From positions 1 through 8,045 of the forward strand of contig JAATGX010000197.1 in the NCBI GenBank assembly GCA_015688915.1: DNA of 8,045 bases, in the 5' to 3' direction. The stretch comes from Desulfuromonadales bacterium. Its GTDB lineage: Bacteria; Desulfobacterota; Desulfuromonadia; Geobacterales; Pseudopelobacteraceae. The notes under the pieces are model-generated. The model saw only the letters and a program-made list of their open reading frames with translations. It ran no database searches and had not been told where the DNA came from. Below, in pieces: positions 1 to 6,327 of this stretch. Position 1 is the stretch's first letter, and each line of letters opens with the position of its first letter. The translations under genes were made by a program, and so were the position numbers.

Positions 1-1319
1 CCCCCGCCCGCCATGCCCATGTTGCCCAACAGGAGCTGCACCATGGCCGCGGTGCGGATCACCTGCGATCCCACCGAGTGCTGGGTCCACCCCAGGGCGT
101 ACATGAAGGTCAGGGTGCGGTCGGGCACCGAGGTGGTGGCGATGGTCTCGCACACCTTGAGGAAGGCATCCCTGGGCGTGCCGCAGATGTTGTTCACCAC
201 CTCCGGCGTGTAACGGGAGAAGTGCCGCTTGAGCAGTTGCAGCACGCAGCGGGGGTGCTGCATGGTTTCGTCCACCGCGGCATAGCCGTCCGGCCCGATC
301 TCGTAGGACCAGGTGGATTTGTCGTACGTGCGTTTCGGTTCGTCATAGCCCGAGAACAGGCCCTCGTCGAATATGTACCCCTCGTTGACGATGAAAGCGG
401 CGTTGGTATAGGCCTTGACGTATTCGTGCTGGATCTTGTCGTGGGAGAGCAGGTAGTTGATCACCCCGCCCAGGAAGGCGATGTCCGTGCCGGTGCGGAT
501 GGGCGCGTAGTAGTCCGCCACCGATGCCGAACGGGTGAAGCGGGGGTCCACCACGACGAACGTGGCGTGGTTGTGGGCCTTGGCCTCGGTCACCCATTTG
601 AAGCCGCAGGGGTGAGCCTCGGCGGCGTTGCCGCCCATGACGATGATGACGTTCGCGTTCTTGATATCCACCCAATGGTTGGTCATTGCACCGCGACCGA
701 ATGTGGGGGCCAAACTGGCCACCGTTGGTCCGTGTCAGACCCGGGCCTGATTATCGAACGCCAAGGCGCCCAGGCTGCGGATGGCCTTGTGGGTGATGTA
801 GCCGGATTCGTTGCTGGAGGCGGAGGCCGCCAGGAAACCGGTGGTCACCCAGCGGTTGACCGTGGCGCCGGCGGCGTTTTTGGTCACAAAGTTCTTGTCC
901 CGGTCATCCTTCATCAGCCGTGCCACCCGGGTAAACGCCTCGTCCCAGGAGATGCGCCGCCACTCCCTGGAGCCGGGGGCGCGGTATTCCGGGTACTTGA
1001 GCCGGTTTTCGCTGTGGATGAAGTCCACCAGACCTGCGCCCTTCGGGCAGAGGGTGCCCCGGTTCACCGGGTGGTCCGGATCGCCTTCGATGTGGAAGAT
1101 GGACGGTTCGGCGTTTTTCGCCTTGTCGCCCAGGCTGTGCATGATCAGGCCGCAACTCACGGAACAGTAGGGGCAGGTGTTGCGGGTCTCGGTGCTGCGG
1201 GCCAGCTTGAACTGGCGCACCTCTGCCTGCGCATCGACCGAAAAGCCCAGAGCCACCGCGCTGGAGGTCCCCAGCCCGCCGGCGCACACCTTGAAAAACT
1301 GCCTTCGCGTCACGTGCAT
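1..1319 (-). CDS. fdnG: Formate dehydrogenase-N type catalytic (alpha) subunit, selenocysteine-containing, Tat-exported; 3' end outside window
   Basis: Catalytic molybdenum (bis-MGD) subunit that oxidises formate to CO2 in the periplasm and passes electrons through a 4Fe-4S cluster to the beta and haem-b gamma subunits. The first 439 codons are present; the family is about 1015 residues, so over half lies beyond the left edge. Seen: a Tat signal with TRRQFFK at residues 4-10, a hydrophobic stretch and a likely cleavage after DAQA (residue 32). The cluster motif C49-x2-C52-x3-C56 is followed by C91 in LCPKG. An in-frame TGA at 735-737 is codon 195, in the context DNQARV-U-HGPTVASLAPTFGRG, the known Sec site of FdnG (Sec196 in E. 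coli). After it the frame stays open to the edge and reads like E. coli FdnG (MGGNAAEAHP, VVDPRFTR, YALGWTQH, LLLGNMGMAGG). The ATG at 1319 is chosen because it has an AAGGAG site 8 nt upstream and starts the Tat peptide. fdnH and fdnI would be expected further left. Confidence 0.96.
695..737 (-). promoter_or_regulatory. Selenocysteine codon (UGA) with SECIS-like hairpin
   Basis: The UGA of fdnG (737-735) is followed by a hairpin of the bacterial SECIS kind, which lies inside the coding region just after the codon and is bound by SelB. The core stem is GGCC (720-717) with GGCC (711-708) around an AGUUU loop (716-712). It can be lengthened by GUG (722-720) with CAC (705-703), in an alternative register, and by GACC (730-727) with GGUC (698-695). 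The loop begins 18 nt after the UGA, as in E. coli fdhF and fdnG, and keeps the GU dinucleotide of the apical loop. The pairing was done by eye; SelA, SelB and SelC must be encoded elsewhere. Confidence 0.88.
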
Positions 1320-1327
1320 GTCAATGT

Positions 1328-1333
1328 CTCCTT
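1328..1333 (-). promoter_or_regulatory. Ribosome-binding site of fdnG
   Basis: AAGGAG lies 8 nt before the ATG at 1319. It decides the start: an in-frame ATG at 1373 would add 18 residues ahead of the Tat signal and would lie upstream of this site. Confidence 0.85.
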
Positions 1334-1364
1334 GTCCCGGATGAAAATGTTCGCCTATTTCGTA

Positions 1365-1392
1365 AGCATACACCGGTTCACGTTATTATCAA
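1365..1392 (-). promoter_or_regulatory. Candidate sigma70 promoter of fdnG
   Basis: TTGATA (1392-1387) and TATGCT (1370-1365) are separated by 16 nt on the minus strand. Transcription would start near 1358 and leave a leader of about 38 nt before the fdnG ATG. This is the best pair in the 164-nt gap between cobA/hemD and fdnG. The spacer is 1 nt shorter than optimal and the -10 matches the consensus at 4 of 6 positions. I saw no clear -24/-12 sigma54 element or FNR box in the gap, and no T-tailed terminator after cobA/hemD, so readthrough from the haem operon is possible. Confidence 0.5.
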
Positions 1393-1483
1393 GCAGACGG
1401 GAAAAGGACGTTCACGGCGGTCGTTGACGCGGATGGAGTGCAGCGGGTGGAGGTTGAGGGCGGTTATTCGATCAATCGGCGCG

Positions 1484-3025
1484 TTATGGAAGTTCACGGC
1501 CGAAGTGCCGTTCAATGGCCGCGAGCAGTTCGGCAAGTGTTGAGCGGGGCGGCTCGATATCGACCTTGAGTCCCAATTCGTGGCAGGTACGGGAGGTGAC
1601 CGGACCGATGGATGCCACCGTTACCCCCTTGAGCATGTCCAGCAGCAGGTCGCTCCCCAGCATCCCGGCCAGGTTCTGGACCGTCGATGACGAGGTGAAG
1701 GTGATGCAGTCCACGGAGCGTTTTTCCAAGGCGAACAGCGCCTCGGGCGGCAACCTGTCCGGCAGGACGGTGCGGTAGGCCACCGGGCTGTCCACCTGAG
1801 CGCCCATGCACTGCAATTCGCGGGGAATGATCTCCCTGGCGCGGTCGGCCCGGGGAAAGAGGATCTTTTTACCGGACACGTCCAGCTTCGCCAACTCTGC
1901 CACGACCCCCTCGGCCTTGTAGTCGGAGGGGATCAGGTCGGGACGGATGCCGAACGCGGCTACGGTTTCTGCGGTCTTCGGTCCCACCGCGCAGACCTTG
2001 CAGGAGGCCAGCGCCCTGGCGTCGAGCCCCAGGTTTTCCATGCGCCGGAAGAAGGTGCGCACCGCATTGCCCGAGGTGAACACCAGCCAGTGATAGCCGG
2101 AAAGAACGTGAATGGCGGCGTCCAACGGCTCCCACCCCTCCGGTTCCACCAGCTTGATGGTGGGACATTCGATGGCCCGTGCGCCCCGCTCGGAGAGCAT
2201 GCAGGAGAATTCTCCGGCCTGGTCGGCGGCGCGCGTCACCAGGATTTCCCTGCCGAAGAGCGGACGGGTGTCGAACCAGCGCAGTTTGTCCCGCAATGCC
2301 ACGACCTCACCCACGATTACCACGGCCGGCGGTTTGAATCCGGCCTGCTCGACACGGTCGGCTATATCAGTGAGCGAGCCCACCAAAACCTGCTGTTCCG
2401 GCGTGGTCCCCCAGCGCACCAGCGCCACCGGGGTCTGCGGACTCCGGCCGTGCTCCAGCAGCCGCTGCATGTTGCGCCGCAGGGTCGTGATCCCCATGTA
2501 GAAGACCACGGTGCCGCTGCCGAGGGAGAGACGCTCCCAATCGATGGCGGACTCGTCCTTCCCCTTCCCCTCCTGGCCGGTCACAAAGGCCACCGAGGCG
2601 GTGTAATCCCGATGGGTCAGGGGTATCCCGGCATAGGCGGCCGCGCCTACGCCGGCGGTCACGCCCGGCACCACCTCGAAGGCGATTCCACCTTCCCGCA
2701 GCGCCTCGCACTCCTCTCCCCCCCGGCCGAAGACAAAGGGGTCCCCCCCCTTGAGCCGCACGACGATCTTTCCCGCCCTGGCCTTATCCACCAACAGTTG
2801 GTTGATCTCAGCCTGGTCCTGGTTGTGCCTGCCGCCGATCTTGCCGGCATAGATATGTTCGGCCTCGCCGGGCGCGTAATTCAACAACTGCTCGTTGGCC
2901 AGGTAGTCGTAGACCACCACCTCGGCGCGGCAGAGGCATTCCACGCCCCGCACGGTAATCAGCCCCGGATCGCCGGGACCGGCGCCCACCAGATAGACGA
3001 TGCCTGTTTTCTGTTCAGTTTCCAT
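1484..3025 (-). CDS. cobA/hemD: Fused uroporphyrinogen-III C-methyltransferase / uroporphyrinogen-III synthase
   Basis: Two enzymes in one 513-residue chain. The N-terminal SAM-dependent methyltransferase (about 1-250) turns uroporphyrinogen III into precorrin-2. The C-terminal HemD domain (about 259-507) cyclises hydroxymethylbilane with D-ring inversion to uroporphyrinogen III. Methyltransferase motifs seen: VGAGPGDPGL (13-22), VRLKGGDPFVFGRGGEE (89-105), VVPGVTAG (118-125), YAGIPLTHRDY (131-141) and VVFYMG (173-178). HemD features: REILVTRAADQAGEF (259-273), LVFTSGNAV (314-322), VAYRT (415-419, with the conserved Tyr), ITFTSSSTV (441-449) and SIGPVTS (472-478). The ATG at 3025 follows a strong GGAGGTGA site; upstream in-frame codons would add non-family sequence. 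The gene lies 77 nt after hemC, whose product HemD consumes. The fusion puts the branch between haem and sirohaem/B12 in one protein. Similar fusions are familiar in Geobacter relatives and clostridia, from memory. Confidence 0.96.
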   Translation of the reverse strand: METEQKTGIVYLVGAGPGDPGLITVRGVECLCRAEVVVYDYLANEQLLNYAPGEAEHIYAGKIGGRHNQDQAEINQLLVDKARAGKIVVRLKGGDPFVFGRGGEECEALREGGIAFEVVPGVTAGVGAAAYAGIPLTHRDYTASVAFVTGQEGKGKDESAIDWERLSLGSGTVVFYMGITTLRRNMQRLLEHGRSPQTPVALVRWGTTPEQQVLVGSLTDIADRVEQAGFKPPAVVIVGEVVALRDKLRWFDTRPLFGREILVTRAADQAGEFSCMLSERGARAIECPTIKLVEPEGWEPLDAAIHVLSGYHWLVFTSGNAVRTFFRRMENLGLDARALASCKVCAVGPKTAETVAAFGIRPDLIPSDYKAEGVVAELAKLDVSGKKILFPRADRAREIIPRELQCMGAQVDSPVAYRTVLPDRLPPEALFALEKRSVDCITFTSSSTVQNLAGMLGSDLLLDMLKGVTVASIGPVTSRTCHELGLKVDIEPPRSTLAELLAAIERHFGRELP

Positions 3026-3030
3026 TGGGG

Positions 3031-3038
3031 TCACCTCC
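3031..3038 (-). promoter_or_regulatory. Ribosome-binding site of cobA/hemD
   Basis: GGAGGTGA, 5 nt before the ATG at 3025, is nearly complementary to the 16S rRNA 3' end. It fixes the start and rules out the in-frame extension that stays open to 3451 inside hemC. Confidence 0.85.
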
Positions 3039-3054
3039 CCGACCACCCCCCGTT

Positions 3055-3075
3055 CCCCTCCTGAATCAGGAGAGG
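3055..3075. repeat. Small palindrome in the hemC-cobA/hemD gap
   Basis: CTCCTGA and TCAGGAG flank one central base (3058-3072), with two further pairs beyond one mismatch (3055-3075). In RNA this gives a stem of about 6-9 bp with a 3-nt loop. A second small stem, GCCC-ACAA-GGGC, lies beside it at 3078-3089. No U-run follows, so it is a poor intrinsic terminator. It may affect mRNA stability or be a copy of a dispersed palindromic element. Confidence 0.6.
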
Positions 3076-3102
3076 GTGCCCACAAGGGCCGGAGTGGTTG
3101 AA

Positions 3103-4059
3103 TTACACTATAGTCTTTGCTTCGCCGGCAATCTCCCGCTGATAGACCTCTTCCAGAATCGCCTTGCCGCCGTCGGCAAGGAGTTGGTCCGCCAAGCGGA
3201 TACCCAGGTGCTCGCATTCCGCCACCGGTCCGCTGATCTCCGCCCGCACCGAGCGCCGGCCGTCCACGGCGGCGATGAAGCCGACCAGCCGCAGGACGCC
3301 GCCGTTGACCGTGCCGTGGGCCGCGATGGGCACCTGGCATCCCCCTTCGCACCGTTTCAGCAGGGCACGTTCGGCCCGCACGGCAAAGCTGGTATCCGGG
3401 TGGTTGAAGAAGGCGATGGTTTCGGTGATGACCGGGTCGGCCAGACGGCATTCGATCCCCAGGGCACCCTGGCCGATGGCCGGGATGGAGAGGTCGGGGT
3501 CCAGGTACTCGGCCACCTTTTCGGTAAAGCCGAGCCGTTTCAGGCCGGCGGCGGCCAGGATGACCGCGTCCAGCTTGTCGTCCTCCAGTTTGCGGATGCG
3601 GGTCTCCACGTTGCCGCGGATGATGATCATCTCCAGGTCGGGGCGCACCTTGAGCAACTGGGCCTGGCGGCGCAGGGCGCTGGTGCCGATCCTGGCCCCC
3701 TGAGGCAGGTCGGCGAATTTCACGTTGCGGGATATCACGGCGTCGCGCGGATCTTCACGCTCGGTGATGCAGCAGAGGCCGAGCCCTTCCGGGAAATCGG
3801 TCGGCACGTCCTTCATGCTGTGCACGGCGATGTCGATCTCGCCCCGCAGCATGGCCTCTTCGATCTCTTTGACGAACAGCCCCTTGCCCCCAACCTGGGC
3901 CAGGGGGACATCCAGAATCTTGTCGCCGATGGTCTTGATCTTGGTCAGGGTCACCCGCATGCCGGGGTATCTCTTCTCCAGTTCGGACTTGACCCAGTTG
4001 GCCTGCCAGAGCGCCAACTGGCTTGCGCGGGTGCCGATGCGTAATTCCTTTGGTGGCAT
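3103..4059 (-). CDS. hemC: Porphobilinogen deaminase (hydroxymethylbilane synthase)
   Basis: Cytosolic enzyme that joins four porphobilinogen units head to tail into hydroxymethylbilane, the substrate of the HemD domain encoded next. Its 318 residues are normal for the family. Seen: RIGTRASQLALWQA near the N-terminus (7-20), the catalytic Asp in HSMKDVPT (D84, same number as in E. coli), GTSALRRQAQL (125-135) and RGNVETRIRKL (148-158) for substrate side-chain binding. LDAVILAAAGLKRLG (163-177) and AIGQGALGIECR (194-205) are also family motifs, and RCEGGCQVPIAAHG carries the Cys (C241) that holds the dipyrromethane cofactor. The ATG at 4059 has GGAG 8 nt upstream and begins right at the family N-terminus. 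All key residues are intact. The 170-nt gap before it is the longest in the cluster, so a separate promoter is possible, though I found no convincing one. Confidence 0.98.
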   Translation of the reverse strand: MPPKELRIGTRASQLALWQANWVKSELEKRYPGMRVTLTKIKTIGDKILDVPLAQVGGKGLFVKEIEEAMLRGEIDIAVHSMKDVPTDFPEGLGLCCITEREDPRDAVISRNVKFADLPQGARIGTSALRRQAQLLKVRPDLEMIIIRGNVETRIRKLEDDKLDAVILAAAGLKRLGFTEKVAEYLDPDLSIPAIGQGALGIECRLADPVITETIAFFNHPDTSFAVRAERALLKRCEGGCQVPIAAHGTVNGGVLRLVGFIAAVDGRRSVRAEISGPVAECEHLGIRLADQLLADGGKAILEEVYQREIAGEAKTIV

Positions 4060-4105
4060 ATCTCTTTCTCCAATTCCTTATAAAGTTTACAACGTCAAAA
4101 ACCGT

Positions 4106-4200
4106 CTCTCACAGAGAAAAACACACACAACGAAGAGAGCGCTTTTTTCTTTCCAAGGTTCTCTGTGCCTCTGTGAGCTCCAGCGAACGAAGTGAACGAG
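4106..4200. repeat. Inverted and direct repeat block between sfsA and hemC
   Basis: The 170-nt gap 4060-4229 is lower in GC than the genes and rich in repeats. CTCACAGAG (4108-4116) and CTCTGTGAG (4169-4177) form a perfect 9-bp inverted repeat. Between them lie an ACACACACA stretch, AGCGCT followed by six T, and another CTCTGTG (4161-4167). A direct repeat of about 9 nt follows (GCGAACGAA, GTGAACGAG, 4183-4200). On the minus strand the hemC leader would fold across this block. It looks like a degraded dispersed intergenic repeat. I cannot say whether it ends sfsA transcription. Confidence 0.5.
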
Positions 4201-4229
4201 TGAGAGAAAGCCTTTTCGTTTTTCAACCT

Positions 4230-4922
4230 TCAGACAATAACCGGCAGCCGCTCCGTCAACCTGATCTCTCCGGGTGTTACCAGCGCCCGGTAGGCCAACG
4301 CCTCCACGCCGTTCGCCAGGGCCAGCCTGAGCAGCCTGCCGTACTCCGGGTCGATGCCGTCGGCCGGGGAGACGCTGTTGCCGTCGCCACGCTGCACCGT
4401 GAAGAAAATCACGCCCCGGTCCCCTTCCCGCACCACCCGCATCAACTCGTTCAGATGCTTCTGACCGCGAACGGTGACCGCATCCGGGAACAGGGCTCGG
4501 CCATCTTCCACCAGCGTGACATTCTTTACCTCCACGAAGCAGCGCCCCGCCCGGCCCTCCAGCAGCAGGTCGATACGGCTGTGCTCGCCGTAGGGAACCT
4601 CGGGGCGAATGGCGTCGTAACCGCGCAGTTCCGCAATGGTGCCGTTCTCGATGGCCTCACGGGTCAACCGGTTGGGCAGGGCCGTGTTGATGCCGGCCCA
4701 GAATCCGTCAGACTCCACCAACTCCCAGGTAAAAGGATATTTACGGCCCGGGTTCGCGCTGCGGGACAGAAACACCGGGCTGCCGTGGGTCGCGCACCCC
4801 TTCATGCTGCCCGAGTTGGGACAATGGACGGTGACGACGCTGCCATCCTCCAGGGTTACATCCGCCAGGAAGCGCTTGTAGCGTTTGATCAGGGTTCCGG
4901 GGACGAGCGGGGGCAACCTCAC
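4230..4922 (-). CDS. sfsA: SfsA family protein (sugar fermentation stimulation protein homologue)
   Basis: A 230-residue protein of the SfsA family. The name comes from E. coli, where extra SfsA raises maltose metabolism genes and DNA binding was reported; the true role is unsettled. Seen: the family N-terminus GTLIKRYKRFLADV (9-22), HCPNSGSMKG (33-42) and SRIDLLLEG with FVEVKNVTL (115-137). D118, E131 and K133 have the spacing of a PD-(D/E)xK nuclease-type site; the order after an OB-like N-terminal part is family knowledge. GQKHLNEL (153-160) and VIFFTVQR (171-178) are also typical. The start shown is GTG, but GGAG lies only 2 nt before it and 8 nt before a TTG at 4916, so translation may begin two codons later. 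It sits 36 nt after hemA, with no known link to haem synthesis. Confidence 0.93.
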   Translation of the reverse strand: MRLPPLVPGTLIKRYKRFLADVTLEDGSVVTVHCPNSGSMKGCATHGSPVFLSRSANPGRKYPFTWELVESDGFWAGINTALPNRLTREAIENGTIAELRGYDAIRPEVPYGEHSRIDLLLEGRAGRCFVEVKNVTLVEDGRALFPDAVTVRGQKHLNELMRVVREGDRGVIFFTVQRGDGNSVSPADGIDPEYGRLLRLALANGVEALAYRALVTPGEIRLTERLPVIV

Positions 4923-4924
4923 TG

Positions 4925-4932
4925 CTCCCCCC
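4925..4932 (-). promoter_or_regulatory. Ribosome-binding site of sfsA, unusual spacing and inside a hairpin arm
   Basis: GGGGGGAG on the minus strand is the only Shine-Dalgarno-like sequence before sfsA. Its end lies 2 nt from the GTG at 4922 and 8 nt from the TTG at 4916, which favours TTG on spacing. Most of it is also the 3' arm of the 4928-4946 palindrome, so it can be paired in the mRNA. Confidence 0.55.
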
Positions 4933-4946
4933 TTTGCAAAAGGGGG
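4928..4946. repeat. Perfect palindrome CCCCCTTT-GCA-AAAGGGGG in the hemA-sfsA gap
   Basis: Arms of 8 nt (4928-4935 and 4939-4946) surround a 3-nt centre. In the minus-strand transcript this is a GC-rich stem with a tight loop, starting 12 nt after the hemA stop. No U-tract follows. Similar C-run/TTTGC/G-run elements occur widely between genes in deltaproteobacteria, as I recall it; copy number in this genome is unknown. Confidence 0.7.
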
Positions 4947-4958
4947 ACTGTCAGGCCT

Positions 4959-6260
4959 CTATTCCTCAAGTTCCAACTCCTCGGCCTCCTCGGGGGCCGC
5001 CTCCAGGTCGAACAGTTGCCGAAGGGCATCCACGTAGAGGTTCACCCGTCCCCCCTGGCCAGCCTTTTTCAGCGCCAAGGTAGGGGTGTGGAGCAGTTTG
5101 TTCATGATGGCCGAGGTCAGCGCCTCCAGCCGTTTCTCGTCCTCGGGAGTCAGTTCCTTCCAGGTGGCGGCGGTCCGGCCGAGCTCGGCCCGCCGGATCT
5201 CGTCGAAATGCGTGCGCAGGGCAACAATGGTCGGGGTTACCTCCAGCGAGGAGAGCCATTTGTGGAACTGGCCGATCTCCTGGTTGATGATCTCCTCGGC
5301 CTTTTCCGCCTCCTTGTTGCGCTGGGCCAGGTTGGCCTGGACGGTCTCCTGCAGGTTGTCCACCGTGAACAGGTAGGCGTTCTCCAGGTTGTCCACCTTG
5401 GGGTCGATGTCGCGCGGCACGGCGATGTCGATGAAGAACATCGGCTTGAACCTGCGCCGCCGGATCACTTCGTCCACGTCTTTCGGGCCGATGATGACGT
5501 GCGGGGCGCCGGTGGAGGAGAGGACGATATCCGCGCGGTGCAGGTGGCTGAACATCTCCTCGAAGGCTATCGCCTCGCCGCCGAAGTCCTCGGCCAGCCG
5601 CTCGGCCCGCTCGAAGGTGCGGTTGGTCACCATCACCCCCTTGGCACCGCTGTTGAGGAAATGTTTTGCCGCCAGTTCACACATCTCTCCGGCGCCGATC
5701 AACATGACGGTCTTGTCGGACAGGTCCCCAAGGATCTTCTTGGCCAGTTCCACCGCCGCAAAGGCCACGGATACCGCCGAAGAGGCGATCCTAGTTTCGG
5801 TGCGCACCCGCTTGGCAACCGAGAAGGCCTTGTGCAGAAAGCGGTTGAGGATGATCCCGGAGGACCTGTATTCGGCGGCATATCCGTAGGATGTCTTGAT
5901 CTGCCCCAGGATCTGGGGCTCGCCCACGACCATGGAATCGAGACTGGAGGCAACCCGGAAGACATGGCGTATGGCGGCTTCGGAATGGTAATTGTAGAGA
6001 TGCGTCTCAAGGGTCTCAAAGGGGATATGGTGGTACTCCGCCATGAAACGCTTGATGCGGGCGATGCCGCCGGCGATGTCGCGGGTGGTGGCGTAGATCT
6101 CCACCCGGTTGCAGGTGGAGACGATAACCCCCTCTATAATGTCGTCCAGGGCCACCAGTTCCCTGAGCGGCTTCTCGATCTGGTTGGGGGAAAAGGCGAC
6201 CTTTTCCCGGATCTCGACCGGTGCGGTTTTATGGGAGAGGCCTACTACGATGATATTCAT
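4959..6260 (-). CDS. hemA: Glutamyl-tRNA reductase
   Basis: First committed enzyme of C5-pathway tetrapyrrole synthesis: NADPH-dependent reduction of glutamyl-tRNA(Glu) to glutamate-1-semialdehyde in the cytosol. Its 433 residues fit the family. Seen: GLSHKTAPVEIREK (7-20), the catalytic Cys in STCNRVEIYA (C50) and H99 in IRHVFRVASSLDSMVVGEP, a region that also forms the substrate pocket. An NADPH-binding Rossmann motif, LIGAGEM, lies at 187-193, followed by VTNRTFERAERLAEDFGG. The C-terminal helical dimerisation part contains HTPTLALKKA, and the protein ends in an acidic tail (EEAEELELEE). The ATG at 6260 follows TAAGGA at 10 nt and matches the expected N-terminus. The paired lysines after Met that regulate turnover in enteric HemA are absent. 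It lies 67 nt after ccsB and 36 nt before sfsA. HemL, its usual metabolic partner, is not in the window. Confidence 0.98.
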   Translation of the reverse strand: MNIIVVGLSHKTAPVEIREKVAFSPNQIEKPLRELVALDDIIEGVIVSTCNRVEIYATTRDIAGGIARIKRFMAEYHHIPFETLETHLYNYHSEAAIRHVFRVASSLDSMVVGEPQILGQIKTSYGYAAEYRSSGIILNRFLHKAFSVAKRVRTETRIASSAVSVAFAAVELAKKILGDLSDKTVMLIGAGEMCELAAKHFLNSGAKGVMVTNRTFERAERLAEDFGGEAIAFEEMFSHLHRADIVLSSTGAPHVIIGPKDVDEVIRRRRFKPMFFIDIAVPRDIDPKVDNLENAYLFTVDNLQETVQANLAQRNKEAEKAEEIINQEIGQFHKWLSSLEVTPTIVALRTHFDEIRRAELGRTAATWKELTPEDEKRLEALTSAIMNKLLHTPTLALKKAGQGGRVNLYVDALRQLFDLEAAPEEAEELELEE

Positions 6261-6327
6261 GCGCCGTGTGTCCTTACTGCAAGGTAAAACTTCGAATACC
6301 GGGGATGGCTGAGCAAAAAGACAGCGA

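Noticed and set aside
735..1373. fdnG as a complete 212-residue gene starting at 1373 and ending at the TGA
   Set aside because: The ATG at 1319 has the ribosome-binding site and the Tat signal, and the frame after TGA continues the family sequence, so this is a recoded codon rather than a truncation or pseudogene.
78..1427. Long plus-strand open frame (449 codons) opposite fdnG
   Set aside because: It is the antisense of fdnG, whose protein matches its family throughout. The predicted product has no recognisable domain and the frame stays open because of high GC.
1320..1483. Riboswitch, sigma54 promoter or small gene between cobA/hemD and fdnG
   Set aside because: No cobalamin or other riboswitch core, no GG-N10-GC element and no short frame with a ribosome-binding site was seen.
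3055..3075. Intrinsic terminator after hemC
   Set aside because: The stem is short and followed by a purine-rich stretch, not a U-run, and the cobA/hemD ribosome-binding site comes directly after it.
3026..3451. N-terminal extension of cobA/hemD into hemC
   Set aside because: The extra residues are a shadow of hemC and the intergenic palindrome. The strong GGAGGTGA site and the family N-terminus fix the start at 3025.
4075..4100. hemC promoter with TTGACG and TATAAG on the minus strand
   Set aside because: The two hexamers are only 10 nt apart and the -10-like part sits against the hemC ribosome-binding site.
4023..6287. 754-codon plus-strand open frame spanning sfsA and hemA
   Set aside because: It runs antisense across two certain genes and two intergenic repeats, has no family features, and is an artefact of GC-rich codon use.
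6261..6300. Leader hairpin CCTT-GCAGT-AAGG over the hemA ribosome-binding site
   Set aside because: A 4-bp stem is too weak to claim as a regulatory element.
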